From: Muricomes sp049840515 | GTDB lineage: Bacteria > Bacillota > Clostridia > Lachnospirales > Lachnospiraceae | Direction of reading: 5' to 3' | DNA: 64,000 nucleotides | Assembly (NCBI GenBank): GCA_049840515.1 | Contig: JASGKW010000017.1 | Location: 1 to 64,000, forward strand | Shown: positions 37,066 through 46,910 of the stretch, piece by piece | How positions within the stretch are numbered: position 1 is the first letter of the stretch | Layout: every line of letters starts with the position of its first letter | Notes under the pieces: model-generated | Told to the model about the DNA's origin: nothing | Databases searched by the model: none | What the model saw: only the letters and a program-made list of their open reading frames with translations | Position numbers and translations under genes: made by a program

Positions 37066-39318
37066 ATGAGACGGTATGCACAGTGGGAAGGATTCAGCGG
37101 AAGGCTTTGGAGGGATGACATTAATGTCCGGGATTTTATTCAGAATAATTATATGCCTTATGACGGGGATGAAAGTTTTCTGGCACAGCCTACAGAGGCG
37201 ACAAATAAATTGTGGGGACGGCTCCAGGAACTTCAGAAGGAAGAACGCGCAAAGGGCGGTGTTCTGGATATGGAGACTGAAGTGGTTTCCAACCTAACGG
37301 CATACGGTCCGGGTTACGTTGACGAGAAAATGAAAGACCTGGAACAGGTGGTAGGTCTTCAGACGGATAAACCCTTAAAACGGGCCTTTATGCCATTCGG
37401 CGGAATCAATATGGCGGAGCAGGCGTGCAGGACCTACGGGTATGAGCCAAGTGAAAAGCTGCATGAGATTTTTACAAAATATCATAAAACACATAATCAG
37501 GGAGTCTTCGATATTTACACTGAGGAAATGAAAAAAGCGCGCCACAATAAAATTATTACGGGGCTTCCGGACACCTACGGAAGAGGACGCATTGTGGGAG
37601 ATTACCGCCGGGTTGCCCTCTATGGAATCGACTATTTGATTGAGAAAAAGAAAGAAGATTTCAATGAGACCGAGAGGCATGGAATGAAGGGAACCGATTT
37701 CCGGCTCAGAGAAGAGGTCGCAGACCAGTTGAAAGCTCTGGTGGAAATGAAAGAGATGGCAGCAGTTTATGGCTATGACATTTCTCAGCCGGCAAACAAT
37801 GCAAAAGAGGCAGTTCAATGGCTCTATTTCGGATATCTGGCGGCAATAAAGACACAGAACGGGGCAGCCATGAGTGTGGGACGCATTTCTACATTTCTGG
37901 ATATCTATATTGAGAGAGACTTAAAGAAAGGGATTCTCACGGAAAATCAGGCTCAGGAACTGATTGACCATTTGGTTATGAAGTTCAGAATGGTGAAGTT
38001 TGCAAGGGTTCCGTCCTACAATGAACTGTTTTCCGGTGACCCGGTATGGGCCACATTGGAGGTGGCGGGAATCGGGCAGGATGGGCGCTCTATGGTTACG
38101 AAGAATGACTACCGTTTTCTTCATACACTGGAAAATATGGGGCCATCCCCGGAGCCGAATCTGACAATTTTGTATTCCTCACGTTTGCCTGAGACGTTTA
38201 AGAAATATTCTTCTCATATTTCAATTACAACAAGTTCTGTGCAGTACGAGAATGACGATGTAATGCGCCCGGTGTGGGGAGATGATTATGCAATCTGCTG
38301 CTGTGTGTCTGCAACACAGACTGGCAAGGAAATGCAGTTTTTCGGCGCGCGGGCCAATCTGGCTAAATGCCTTTTGTATGCAATCAACGGCGGTGTGGAT
38401 ATAAAATCAAGAGAGCAGGTGGGTCCCGCATATAACCCGGTTACTTCTGAATATCTGGATTATGAGGAGGTAATGGATAAATACGATAAGATGATGGACT
38501 GGCTGTCAAAATTGTATGTGGATACTTTGAATATGATTCATTATATGCACGATAAATATAACTACGAGGCGGCGGAGATGGCGCTGATTGATACACACGT
38601 GAGAAGAACATTTGCCACAGGCATTGCGGGATTTTCCCATGTGGTGGATTCCCTGAGTGCCATCAAATATGCTAAAGTTAAGGTGATTCGTGATGAGACG
38701 GGAATTGCGGTGGACTATGAGACACAAGGCGATTTTCCGAGATATGGAAACGATGATGACAGGGCGGATGACATTGCAGTTTGGCTGTTGAAAACCTTCA
38801 TGGGCAAACTGAGAAAATGCCATACTTACAGAAACTCAGAACCAACCACTTCTATATTAACCATCACATCCAATGTTGTATATGGCAAAGCTACAGGTTC
38901 CCTCCCCGATGGAAGAAAAGCGGGAGAGCCACTTGCGCCGGGGGCAAATCCATCTTATGGGGCAGAGAAAAACGGTTTGCTGGCATCTCTGAACTCTGTT
39001 GCAAAACTTCCATACGAGGAAGCGCTGGATGGAATCTCCAACACTCAGACAATCAGTCCCGGAGCCCTGGGGCATAATGAGCAGGAACGGATTAACAATC
39101 TGGCTCATGTGCTGGATGGATACTTTAACCAGGGAGCACATCATTTAAATGTGAATGTATTTGGAACAGATAAATTGATTGACGCCATGGAACATCCTGA
39201 GAAAGAGGAATATGCAAACTTTACAATCCGGGTATCTGGATATGCGGTGAAATTTATCGACCTGACACGTGAACAGCAGATGGATGTAATATCCAGAACA
39301 TGCCACGCAGAGATGTAA
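37066..39318 (+). CDS. pflB: formate C-acetyltransferase (pyruvate formate-lyase)
   Basis: A 750-residue glycyl-radical enzyme that converts pyruvate and CoA to formate and acetyl-CoA in anaerobic fermentation. The catalytic cysteines lie in I-C-C-C-V-S-A near residue 420, which here has three consecutive Cys. The C-terminal glycyl-radical loop reads R-V-S-G-Y-A-V-K-F near 729. P-E-P-N-L-T-I-L and F-G-A-R-A-N-L-A-K are also conserved. The length matches PflB. ATG 37066 follows AAAGGAGGAG; a GTG at 37021 would add 15 unlikely residues. The activating enzyme follows at 39355, the usual pfl operon order. Confidence 0.95.
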   Translation: MRRYAQWEGFSGRLWRDDINVRDFIQNNYMPYDGDESFLAQPTEATNKLWGRLQELQKEERAKGGVLDMETEVVSNLTAYGPGYVDEKMKDLEQVVGLQTDKPLKRAFMPFGGINMAEQACRTYGYEPSEKLHEIFTKYHKTHNQGVFDIYTEEMKKARHNKIITGLPDTYGRGRIVGDYRRVALYGIDYLIEKKKEDFNETERHGMKGTDFRLREEVADQLKALVEMKEMAAVYGYDISQPANNAKEAVQWLYFGYLAAIKTQNGAAMSVGRISTFLDIYIERDLKKGILTENQAQELIDHLVMKFRMVKFARVPSYNELFSGDPVWATLEVAGIGQDGRSMVTKNDYRFLHTLENMGPSPEPNLTILYSSRLPETFKKYSSHISITTSSVQYENDDVMRPVWGDDYAICCCVSATQTGKEMQFFGARANLAKCLLYAINGGVDIKSREQVGPAYNPVTSEYLDYEEVMDKYDKMMDWLSKLYVDTLNMIHYMHDKYNYEAAEMALIDTHVRRTFATGIAGFSHVVDSLSAIKYAKVKVIRDETGIAVDYETQGDFPRYGNDDDRADDIAVWLLKTFMGKLRKCHTYRNSEPTTSILTITSNVVYGKATGSLPDGRKAGEPLAPGANPSYGAEKNGLLASLNSVAKLPYEEALDGISNTQTISPGALGHNEQERINNLAHVLDGYFNQGAHHLNVNVFGTDKLIDAMEHPEKEEYANFTIRVSGYAVKFIDLTREQQMDVISRTCHAEM

Positions 39319-39354
39319 TTCTATAGTCTGGCTATGCACAGAGAGGTGAGGAAA

Positions 39355-40110
39355 ATGAAAGAGCAGACAGGATATGTTCATTCCCTGGAGACATTTGGTT
39401 CTGTGGACGGACCGGGGGTACGGTATGTTATTTTCATGAGCGGCTGTGCAATGCGCTGTCAATTCTGCCATAATCCAGACACCTGGAATATGAAATCCGG
39501 CACGCCCTATACCGCCGGCCAGCTTCTGGATAAAGCAAAGCGATACCGCTCTTACTGGGGAAATGATGGCGGTATCACAGTAAGCGGAGGGGAGCCGCTG
39601 CTGCAAATTGATTTTCTGATTGAGCTGTTTAGAAAAGCAAAGGCGGAGGGGATTCACACAGTTCTGGATACAAGCGGAAACCCTTTTACAAGGGAAACGC
39701 CCTTTTTTGAGAAATTTCAGGAATTGCTGAAATATACGGATTTGATATTGCTGGATATAAAACACATAGATGAACAGCAGCACAAAGAATTAACAGGGCG
39801 CATAAACAGCAATATACTGGATTTGGCCCGGTATCTTTCAGAAGCAGGACAGCCTGTCTGGATCAGACATGTTCTTGTGCCCGGGCTGAGTGACAAGGAT
39901 GAATACTTGAAAAAGCTGGACAATTTTCTGCAGGGATTGCATAATGTGGAAAAAGTTGAGATACTGCCTTATCACACAATGGGAGCATATAAATGGGAGG
40001 AACTGGGGCTTGAGTATCCTCTGAAAGGTGTGGAGCCTCCCTCTAAGGAGCGGGTGGAGAATGCCCGGCGTCTTCTGCATGCCGTTGAAGAAAATATACA
40101 AAAGATATAA
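39355..40110 (+). CDS. pflA: pyruvate formate-lyase activating enzyme (radical SAM)
   Basis: A 251-residue radical S-adenosylmethionine enzyme that installs the glycyl radical on pyruvate formate-lyase. The 4Fe-4S ligands are C-A-M-R-C-Q-F-C (CX3CX2C) near residues 30-37. The G-G-E-P motif (S-G-G-E-P-L-L) lies near 80 and the D-T-S-G-N block near 105. The start is placed at ATG 39355 behind GAGGTGAGG; an upstream ATG at 39334 is possible. It lies 36 bases after pflB and ends at a strong terminator. Confidence 0.95.
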   Translation: MKEQTGYVHSLETFGSVDGPGVRYVIFMSGCAMRCQFCHNPDTWNMKSGTPYTAGQLLDKAKRYRSYWGNDGGITVSGGEPLLQIDFLIELFRKAKAEGIHTVLDTSGNPFTRETPFFEKFQELLKYTDLILLDIKHIDEQQHKELTGRINSNILDLARYLSEAGQPVWIRHVLVPGLSDKDEYLKKLDNFLQGLHNVEKVEILPYHTMGAYKWEELGLEYPLKGVEPPSKERVENARRLLHAVEENIQKI

Positions 40111-40159
40111 AAAAAGACAGGTTTTTTGAGGTATATTACCTCAAAATGCCTGTTTTTTT
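40111..40159 (+). terminator. rho-independent terminator of the pfl operon
   Basis: A long hairpin begins at the pflA stop: inner stem TTTTGAGGTA / TACCTCAAAA, outer ACAGG / CCTGT, then seven T. Confidence 0.9.
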
Positions 40160-40283
40160 GTGCGATTTTTACAAAAGGCAGCTTACAAAACTTTTACTTG
40201 GATTTGAAGATTTTCTGTAAACTGCTGTGATATGATTCAGTTGCATCAAAAAGGTGTGCAGAAAGGAAGGGGTATATGAAAGT

Positions 40284-41579
40284 ATGTATAGAAAGGTTAT
40301 AAAAGATTCTCTTCCTACTGTTATTTCCCTTATGTTAGCAGGTATGTACAGTATGATAGACGGCCTTTTTATCGGAAAAGCGGCTGGTGATACTGGTCTG
40401 GCGGCTGTTAACATAGCCTGGCCTATTGTGGCGGTTCTGATTGCAGCTGGCATGGGCACCGGGGTGGGCGGAAGTGTACTGCTATCCATTTACAGAGGGC
40501 AGGGAAATAAACGAAATATGATGAGAGCGCATGAAACTACGATTACTCTTTTGTTAGTGGATGGAATCTGTCTTACACTTCTCCTCCTTTTTTTATACCC
40601 TTTTTTACTTAAAGGCTTAGGCGCCGAAGGAGATGTTTTTGTAGAAGCAGCAAAGTACAGTGAAGTCATCGCAAAAGGAAGTTTGTTTCTCATATTGGGC
40701 GCAGGAGTGCTCCCTCTCCTGAGAAACAGAGGGATGGCCTTACATGCCATGATAGGTATGATGACAGGCATTCTGATAAATATAGGATTGAACTACTATC
40801 TCATGTTTCAGCGGGGGATGGGGATTCAGGGAGCAGCATATGGCACGGTCACGGCGCAGGGAGTGGTTGCTTTTATTGGAATCATGTTGCTGTACCGGGA
40901 TGCGAAAAAATTCCCTGAACTGAAACTGGATGGAGAAATGACAAAAAGAATTTTTCAGATTGCGGTTCCTGCATTTGGTGTATCTATAGCTCCGTCAGTA
41001 GCTTTGATTTTTACAAACTGGCAGTGTCTCTTATATGGGGGAGAGACTACAGTTGCCTGCTATGCTGTGATATCTTACATTGTTTTTCCTGTACAGTCTA
41101 TGCTGTCAGGGATTGGGGAGGGAACACAGCCTCTCATGAGTTATTTAAACGGTGCAGAAAAATATAAGGATGTACAGAAATTAAGAGAATCAGCCTGCCG
41201 GATAGCAGTTGTTTTAGGGGGCGTAGCATTTATGGTATCCATCATTCTGTCTCCGAAGGTCAGTACATGGTTTGGGCTTTCTGAAGATGCGGCATCTTTT
41301 TTTAAAACAGGAATGAGAATTAGCGCAGTTTCTTTTTGGACAGCAGGAATTACAAAACTGAATGTTACTTATTTAAATGCCACACTTCAAACAAAACGGG
41401 CAGCTATTCTGACATATGTGGAAAGTCTGGTGGTGACGCCGCTGTTATTATATACATTACCTGTTTTTATTGGAATAAATGGAATATGGAGTACTTTACC
41501 GGCAGTTACATTGTGCCTGCTTGTAATTTATAAAATGATGGAGGAGAAAAAAGGTTATGAAAAACCAGCAGAAATTTAA
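40284..41579 (+). CDS. MATE-family multidrug/metabolite efflux transporter
   Basis: A 431-residue integral membrane protein with about 12 helices in two related halves, as in MATE cation-coupled exporters. The N-terminal block M-Y-S-M-I-D-G-L-F-I-G near 20 and N-I-A-W-P near 45, plus the second-half block P-A-F-G-V-S-I-A-P near 225, are typical. The start is uncertain: ATG 40284 lies 11-12 bases after GGAAGGGG, and a GTG at 40254 is in frame. Its 3' end overlaps the next permease start by 23 bases, so the two are co-transcribed. Substrate unknown. Confidence 0.88.
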   Translation: MYRKVIKDSLPTVISLMLAGMYSMIDGLFIGKAAGDTGLAAVNIAWPIVAVLIAAGMGTGVGGSVLLSIYRGQGNKRNMMRAHETTITLLLVDGICLTLLLLFLYPFLLKGLGAEGDVFVEAAKYSEVIAKGSLFLILGAGVLPLLRNRGMALHAMIGMMTGILINIGLNYYLMFQRGMGIQGAAYGTVTAQGVVAFIGIMLLYRDAKKFPELKLDGEMTKRIFQIAVPAFGVSIAPSVALIFTNWQCLLYGGETTVACYAVISYIVFPVQSMLSGIGEGTQPLMSYLNGAEKYKDVQKLRESACRIAVVLGGVAFMVSIILSPKVSTWFGLSEDAASFFKTGMRISAVSFWTAGITKLNVTYLNATLQTKRAAILTYVESLVVTPLLLYTLPVFIGINGIWSTLPAVTLCLLVIYKMMEEKKGYEKPAEI

Positions 41580-42438
41580 ACGGATAGGCAGTGTGGGGAT
41601 ATTTATAATCCCGGCACTGACGCCGCTGATTATATTTTGGATTTATCCCATATTAAGGTCTGTTTACATTAGTCTGACAGATTGGGATTATATGTCACCT
41701 GCATATAATTTTGTGCTTTTTGATAACTTTGTGGCTTTGTTCCACGATAAAAGGTTTTATGATGCACTCTGGAATACACTTGTCTTCAGCCTGGGAACCT
41801 TGATTCCTACAATTGTACTGGGGCTGGTATTGGCACTTTTGCTTCAAAAAGGTGTCAAAAGGAGCGGGATTTTTAAGTTTATACTGTTTTCCCCATGGAT
41901 TACACCTACGGTGGCTGTTTCCATTGTATGGACCTGGATTTATGAGCCAGGCTCGGGAATTGCAAATATAATTTTCCGCTTTCTTGGCCTGCCTCAATTG
42001 CAGTGGATTAAGAGCTTACAGACGGCAATGCTGGCAGTTATTATTGTTACAATATGGAAGAGCCTGGGTTACGCAATGATTTTTTATCTGTCAGCTTTAG
42101 AAAAGGTTCCCGCAGAACTTTATGAAGCCAGCGGGCTAGACGGGGCAAAACTCTGGCAAAGGTTTCGGGATGTGACCATTCCCTGCATATCACCAACTAC
42201 ATTTTTTTTGATGATTATTACCATGGTTAATTCCCTGCAGGCCTATGATCAAATTCAGATTCTCACACAGGGAGGGCCGTCGGGAAGTACCAGAACTCTG
42301 CTCTACATGTATTATCAGTTAGGATTTGAAGAATTTAATATGGGGCAGGCCACGGCAGTGGCACTTGTGTTGATTGCCATCACTGTACTGTTGTCGGTGG
42401 TTCAGTTTATTGGTTCAAAGAGATGGGTGCATTATTAG
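41557..42438 (+). CDS. ABC transporter permease, UgpA/MalF type
   Basis: A 293-residue membrane protein with six predicted helices. The EAA loop reads Y-E-A-S-G-L-D-G-A-K-L-W near residue 190. It belongs to the carbohydrate/glycerol-phosphate uptake class. GGAGGAG lies inside the end of the MATE gene, and the two genes overlap by 23 bases. Together with the permease at 42450, the binding protein at 43363 and the ATPase at 46911 it makes one complete importer. The PHP and HAD hydrolases encoded in between suggest a phosphorylated or ester-linked substrate. Confidence 0.93.
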   Translation: MKNQQKFKRIGSVGIFIIPALTPLIIFWIYPILRSVYISLTDWDYMSPAYNFVLFDNFVALFHDKRFYDALWNTLVFSLGTLIPTIVLGLVLALLLQKGVKRSGIFKFILFSPWITPTVAVSIVWTWIYEPGSGIANIIFRFLGLPQLQWIKSLQTAMLAVIIVTIWKSLGYAMIFYLSALEKVPAELYEASGLDGAKLWQRFRDVTIPCISPTTFFLMIITMVNSLQAYDQIQILTQGGPSGSTRTLLYMYYQLGFEEFNMGQATAVALVLIAITVLLSVVQFIGSKRWVHY

Positions 42439-42449
42439 GAGAAAAGAAA

Positions 42450-43286
42450 ATGAGAATAAAAGCAGGTTTTGCAAAGACCGGGAAGATGATGGTTTTAATC
42501 ATATTCAGCATATTTACAGCATTTCCCTTTATATGGATGATGGTGAGTGCGTTAAAAACAAAGGCAGAAATTATGGATGTATCCAGATTTTTTCCCCAGG
42601 AGTTTCAGTGGAATAATTTTTATGAAGTATTTTTTCACTCCCCTCTTCTGAGATATATATGGAACAGCTTGTGGGTGTCGGTTGTTACCTTGGGTCTGCA
42701 GATTGTAACAGCGGCCATGATAGCTTATGCCATTGTATTTATGAAGTTTAAAGGAAGAAAAGCATTGTTTGGAATGATTATGGCAACTTATATGCTGCCC
42801 ACAGCGGCAACTTACATTCCAAGTTATATTATTTTGGCAAATTGGGGGCTTTTGGACACGTTTACCGGACTTATCATTTCCAATTGTGTAAGTATTTTTG
42901 GAATATTTCTGCTGCGCCAGGCATTTATGCAGGTGCCACCAGGGATACTGGAGGCGGCGCGGATAGACGGCGCCAGTCACTGGAAGATTTTATGGAGAGT
43001 TGTCTGCCCTATGACGAAATCATCTTTTATCACCATGGGATTGATGAACTTTATTGCCTGCTATAACAACTACATGTGGCCTTCCTTGATTACAGATTCA
43101 CAGGAGAAAAGCCTGGTTTCACAGGGACTTAGAAGATTCTTTATTGAAGGCGGGGCGTACGGAACTGAGTGGCCTCTTGTTATGGCGGGAAGCGCCTTGA
43201 TTGTATTGCCGCTGCTTATTCTATTTGCATTTACACAGAAGTGGTTTATCAATGGAATTGGCGGAGATACGGGTATGAAGGGATAA
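42450..43286 (+). CDS. ABC transporter permease, UgpE/MalG type
   Basis: A 278-residue membrane protein, second half of the channel. Helix 1 lies near residues 12-32. The EAA loop is L-E-A-A-R-I-D-G-A-S-H-W near 172. ATG 42450 follows AGGAG placed at the stop of the upstream permease; an in-frame ATG at 42423 would overlap it. Ends in the usual W-F-I-N-G-I-like tail. Confidence 0.93.
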   Translation: MRIKAGFAKTGKMMVLIIFSIFTAFPFIWMMVSALKTKAEIMDVSRFFPQEFQWNNFYEVFFHSPLLRYIWNSLWVSVVTLGLQIVTAAMIAYAIVFMKFKGRKALFGMIMATYMLPTAATYIPSYIILANWGLLDTFTGLIISNCVSIFGIFLLRQAFMQVPPGILEAARIDGASHWKILWRVVCPMTKSSFITMGLMNFIACYNNYMWPSLITDSQEKSLVSQGLRRFFIEGGAYGTEWPLVMAGSALIVLPLLILFAFTQKWFINGIGGDTGMKG

Positions 43287-43362
43287 CCCTTTTACTGCAG
43301 CCAAAAAAACAGGCTGGTATAGATTAGGTTGAAAACAAAGAAGAATATGAAGGAGACAAGAA

Positions 43363-44661
43363 ATGAAAAAGAGAGTATTAGCAGTATTATTGGCAGCGAC
43401 GATGGTATCCACCTTGGCGGCAGGCTGCGGAAAAAATGAAGAGACACAGGCTGTTCAAAGCAGTGAGGGGAAAATACAAATTGATTTTTGGTATTCGGGA
43501 GGAAAAACTGCCGTGAATGTACTGGCAGAAATGGCAGACGACTTTAATGCGTCACAGGACAAGTACGAAATTGTAAGTACAACCCAGGCTGATTATACAG
43601 AGACCTATGAAAAACTGCAGGCAGGAATTGCAGGGAAAAAGGCACCGGATATGGCTTTGCTTGATGTGGATAAGTCTAAGAACCTTTCTCAAAAGAAGTT
43701 GATTGCAGATATAAGCAGTTTTATTGATGGAGATTCAGAGTTCCAGAAGGATGATTATCTGGAAGTGTTTATGGACCAGGGAACAGATGATAGTGGGAAG
43801 ATATTTGCAATTCCGGCATATGGAACAACTCAGGTCTTCTACTATAATAAGGGAGCTTTTGAGAAAGCAGGAATTGATCCCGCATCTATTAAAACATGGC
43901 AGGACTTAGAAAAAGCAGCAAAAGCTATGACAGCGTCAGACGGCTCTTTTATAGGATGGGAGCCAATGTGGGGAGCCGCAAACTTAATTGATGCATCTCT
44001 GAGCAATGGTGCCTCCCTTTTGAGTGAAGACGGGAAAAAAGTGACAATTGCTTCGGATGAATGGGTAGAAGTGTGGGAAAGTTTTCGCAAATGGATTCAT
44101 GATGATAAAATTATGAAAGTAAATTCCGGCGGACAGGGCTGGGAATATTGGTATACCACGATTGATGATGTGCTCCAGAATAAAGCCGGGGGATATACAG
44201 GCTCATCAGGAGACCAGGCGGACCTTGACTTTAATATTGTAGGAGCAATGGAACAGCCGGGATTTGGAAAGAACCCATCTGCACCGACCGCGGACGCGCT
44301 GCAGTTTGTTATGCTGGAAAGTTCAAGTGATGAAGAAAAAGCAGGAGTCTATGAGTTTATGAAATATTTTACATCACCGGAAAATCAGGCAAAATGGTCC
44401 ATGTCAACAGGATATGTTGCAGTCCGCAAGTCGACTCAGGAAGTGGAAGAATTCAAAACTTATGCGGAGGCTAATCCGCAGGCACTTGTGCCGTTACAGC
44501 AGGCATCTCACGGCACTCCGGCACTCAGTGACCCTACAGGAGGAAAAATCTTTGATGCACTGGCAATTGCCGCGGACAAGGTAGAGCTGGAAAATGTTCC
44601 GGCAAAAGAAGCTTTGGAAGAGGCGCAGAAAACAGCTCAGGAAGCACTGGATAACATGTAG
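43363..44661 (+). CDS. ABC transporter solute-binding lipoprotein, UgpB-like
   Basis: A 432-residue family-1 binding protein with signal peptide and lipobox Cys22 (L-A-A-G-C). The mature domain shows F-W-Y-S-G-G-K near 42, the A-P-D-M-A-L-L-D segment near 95, I-F-A-I-P-A-Y-G-T-T-Q-V-F-Y-Y-N near 148, and W-E-P-M-W-G-A near 200, as in glycerol-3-phosphate or sugar-binding UgpB relatives. It sits between the permeases and the hydrolase genes. AGGAGA precedes the ATG. Confidence 0.92.
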   Translation: MKKRVLAVLLAATMVSTLAAGCGKNEETQAVQSSEGKIQIDFWYSGGKTAVNVLAEMADDFNASQDKYEIVSTTQADYTETYEKLQAGIAGKKAPDMALLDVDKSKNLSQKKLIADISSFIDGDSEFQKDDYLEVFMDQGTDDSGKIFAIPAYGTTQVFYYNKGAFEKAGIDPASIKTWQDLEKAAKAMTASDGSFIGWEPMWGAANLIDASLSNGASLLSEDGKKVTIASDEWVEVWESFRKWIHDDKIMKVNSGGQGWEYWYTTIDDVLQNKAGGYTGSSGDQADLDFNIVGAMEQPGFGKNPSAPTADALQFVMLESSSDEEKAGVYEFMKYFTSPENQAKWSMSTGYVAVRKSTQEVEEFKTYAEANPQALVPLQQASHGTPALSDPTGGKIFDALAIAADKVELENVPAKEALEEAQKTAQEALDNM

Positions 44662-44665
44662 CAGT

Positions 44666-46177
44666 ATGAGAAAAATAATCAATTATACAGTAAATAACAA
44701 AACAAAAAATGTCTACAGGGAAAGTTTTGAAGTTCCCTGTGGGACGGAAACAATATATATTGCCGTTGATTTGCCCGAGGAATGCCGCTATATGGCATTT
44801 ATCATCCTGGAGGATTCCAAAAGGCAGGTTCGTCTTCAGAAACTTCTCGGGTACGGGGAACAGAAGCTGGCGGTGGGAAACGGGGGAACCAATACATCCA
44901 TCGGCGGTGTGCCCGGGGCAAATATCCCAGGACAGTGGACTCTGATTCTGGGCATGTTTACAGAGTATGTGCAGCAAAAGCTTGGCGGACAGGAAGCGGA
45001 GATTAAGATAATACTTACAGATGAGGCAATGGAAGTGACGGAACCTGTGGGGGAATGGATATGGACAAAAGAGGGACAGTGCGTTATTTCAAATGAAAAA
45101 TATAATTGGGAAAAAGTGTATTCTTCAAAGTCCAGATGGTATAAGGGGGACTTTCACGCACACACTACATTGTCTGACGGGAAAGATACAACTGTCAGGG
45201 TTACGGAGAAGGCAAAACAAATGGGAATGGATTTTTATGTGCCCACAGAGCACAACCTGCTTCATACCGGGTGGTGCTCTGCCGATTTGTGTATCCTTCC
45301 GGGGCTGGAGGTTACTACAGATAAGGGGCATTTTAATCTTTTCGGAGTCCAGGAAATACCTGAAAAGCTGCGGGAAGTTGTTGCCTGCGGCGGGCAGGAT
45401 GTTGTGGAACAGTATGTGAGAGAGATGATGCAGGAAGCAAGAACAAAGGGATGGCTTGTCAGTTTGAATCATCCTTTCCTTACTATCTGGAGCTGGCGTT
45501 ATAATAAAGTGCGCATAGATGAGATTGATTGTGTGGAAATTATAAATGACCCAACCTACCCGGACAGTTTAAAGTCAAATGAAAGGGCCATACATTTTGT
45601 GGATGCCCTGTGGCAGGATGGCCACCGTGTTTATGCAGTAGGAGGAAGTGATTCCCATAATCAGATTGACGAATATTATGAGGGGGCGGACTCGCCCTCG
45701 ATAGCTGGGGACCCGGGCACTTATGTATATTGTAATAGTCTGACTCCCGCAGAATTGATGAGCCATGTAAGAAAAGGTCATATGTGTATCACTCGTTTTT
45801 GCCGCATAGAACCTTCCATCAGGGTGGAAGGTGCCGATTATCTTCCGGGAGATGAAATTCCGGGAGAGGTGGGAAAAGAGGAGCTTCTGAATTATCATGT
45901 CAAAATTACAGGTTTACAGGAGGAGCCGTTTCTATTTCTCATTGTGAATGGCAGAGTGATACCTGCTAATCCGGTACATAAAGCAGACGGCAGCTTTGAG
46001 ACGGACATGACATTGTCTCTTGATTTTAAAGAATGGACCTGGATTAGAATGGAAGTCAGAAAGGCAGACGGCACGTTTCTCGGTTATGTCAATCCGGTAT
46101 ATTGCGGAAGAAAAGAGCCGTGTCTCCACACGTTTGGGGAAATTATAAAATCCATGGGGGAAGAGCAGAATGATTAG
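44666..46177 (+). CDS. PHP-domain metallohydrolase (CehA/McbA type)
   Basis: A 503-residue protein. The first 160 residues form a beta-rich region without motifs. The PHP metal site follows: D-F-H-A-H-T-T-L-S-D-G near 162, T-E-H-N near 193, a metal Glu in G-L-E-V-T-T near 215, N-H-P-F near 268, and G-G-S-D-S-H-N near 325. PHP hydrolases use two or three metals to cleave phosphoesters. Its location inside a Ugp-type operon suggests that it degrades the imported compound, as UgpQ does in enterobacteria, but UgpQ is an unrelated fold. ATG 44666 lies five bases after the previous stop without a strong ribosome site, implying coupling. No signal peptide is evident. Confidence 0.85.
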   Translation: MRKIINYTVNNKTKNVYRESFEVPCGTETIYIAVDLPEECRYMAFIILEDSKRQVRLQKLLGYGEQKLAVGNGGTNTSIGGVPGANIPGQWTLILGMFTEYVQQKLGGQEAEIKIILTDEAMEVTEPVGEWIWTKEGQCVISNEKYNWEKVYSSKSRWYKGDFHAHTTLSDGKDTTVRVTEKAKQMGMDFYVPTEHNLLHTGWCSADLCILPGLEVTTDKGHFNLFGVQEIPEKLREVVACGGQDVVEQYVREMMQEARTKGWLVSLNHPFLTIWSWRYNKVRIDEIDCVEIINDPTYPDSLKSNERAIHFVDALWQDGHRVYAVGGSDSHNQIDEYYEGADSPSIAGDPGTYVYCNSLTPAELMSHVRKGHMCITRFCRIEPSIRVEGADYLPGDEIPGEVGKEELLNYHVKITGLQEEPFLFLIVNGRVIPANPVHKADGSFETDMTLSLDFKEWTWIRMEVRKADGTFLGYVNPVYCGRKEPCLHTFGEIIKSMGEEQND

Positions 46178-46898
46178 AGGAATTTTATTTGATAAAGACG
46201 GGACATTGATAGATTTCTTTTCTCTTTGGCTTAAGGCTGCTCTAAAAGTTGTTCCAGAATTTTTAAGGGAAAATCAGATAGAAGACTCCCCGGAAATGAT
46301 AGATTACATACTAGAAGTGATTGGTGTGGAAGGGCAAACAGTAAATCCGGAGGGGGCACTGGCATATAAATCTTATGGGGAGATGGCGGAGGAAATCCGA
46401 AAAGCCTTGGAAAAAAGAGGATACATACTGGAGACAATCAAGATTCATATTCAGATTGAAATCTTGTTCCAGGAGAGTGTAACCGGGGAAAATGCCAGCT
46501 TTAAACAGCTTGGAGATATCCGGTCAATTGCAGAAGAATTAAAGAAGCGCCATATTTATATGGGGCTTGCAACTGCGGATACCATAAGTTCTGCGGAGGA
46601 TTGTTTGAAATCTATGAATATATTCCATCTTTTTGATTATATAGGTGCCGATGACGGAGAGAAAAGACCAAAGCCAGAAAAGGATATGTTTTTGGAATTT
46701 CAGCAGAATTTTGGACTGAAGGCGGAGGAGATTGCCGTGGTGGGGGACACCTGCAATGACATGCAATTTGCCAGAAACGGCGGTGGTATTGGCATAGGTG
46801 TGTTAAGTGGAGTCAGTACCGAGAATGATTTTCAGGGAAAAACAGATTATGTAATAGAATCTATCCAGCAGCTTCCCGATTTACTGGATAGAATGTAA
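46170..46898 (+). CDS. HAD-family phosphatase (phosphoglycolate phosphatase-like)
   Basis: A 242-residue HAD hydrolase. Motif I is D-K-D-G-T-L (nucleophile Asp8), a deviation from the usual D-x-D-G-T-L/V in keeping only the two acidic residues D8 and D10. Motif II is T-A-D-T near 132, motif III Lys is in K-P-E-K near 168, and motif IV is G-D-T-C-N-D near 192. It should remove phosphate from a small metabolite released by the PHP hydrolase. It overlaps the PHP gene by eight bases and precedes the ATPase by 12. Confidence 0.88.
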   Translation: MIRGILFDKDGTLIDFFSLWLKAALKVVPEFLRENQIEDSPEMIDYILEVIGVEGQTVNPEGALAYKSYGEMAEEIRKALEKRGYILETIKIHIQIEILFQESVTGENASFKQLGDIRSIAEELKKRHIYMGLATADTISSAEDCLKSMNIFHLFDYIGADDGEKRPKPEKDMFLEFQQNFGLKAEEIAVVGDTCNDMQFARNGGGIGIGVLSGVSTENDFQGKTDYVIESIQQLPDLLDRM

Positions 46899-46910
46899 GG
46901 AGGAGATAAG

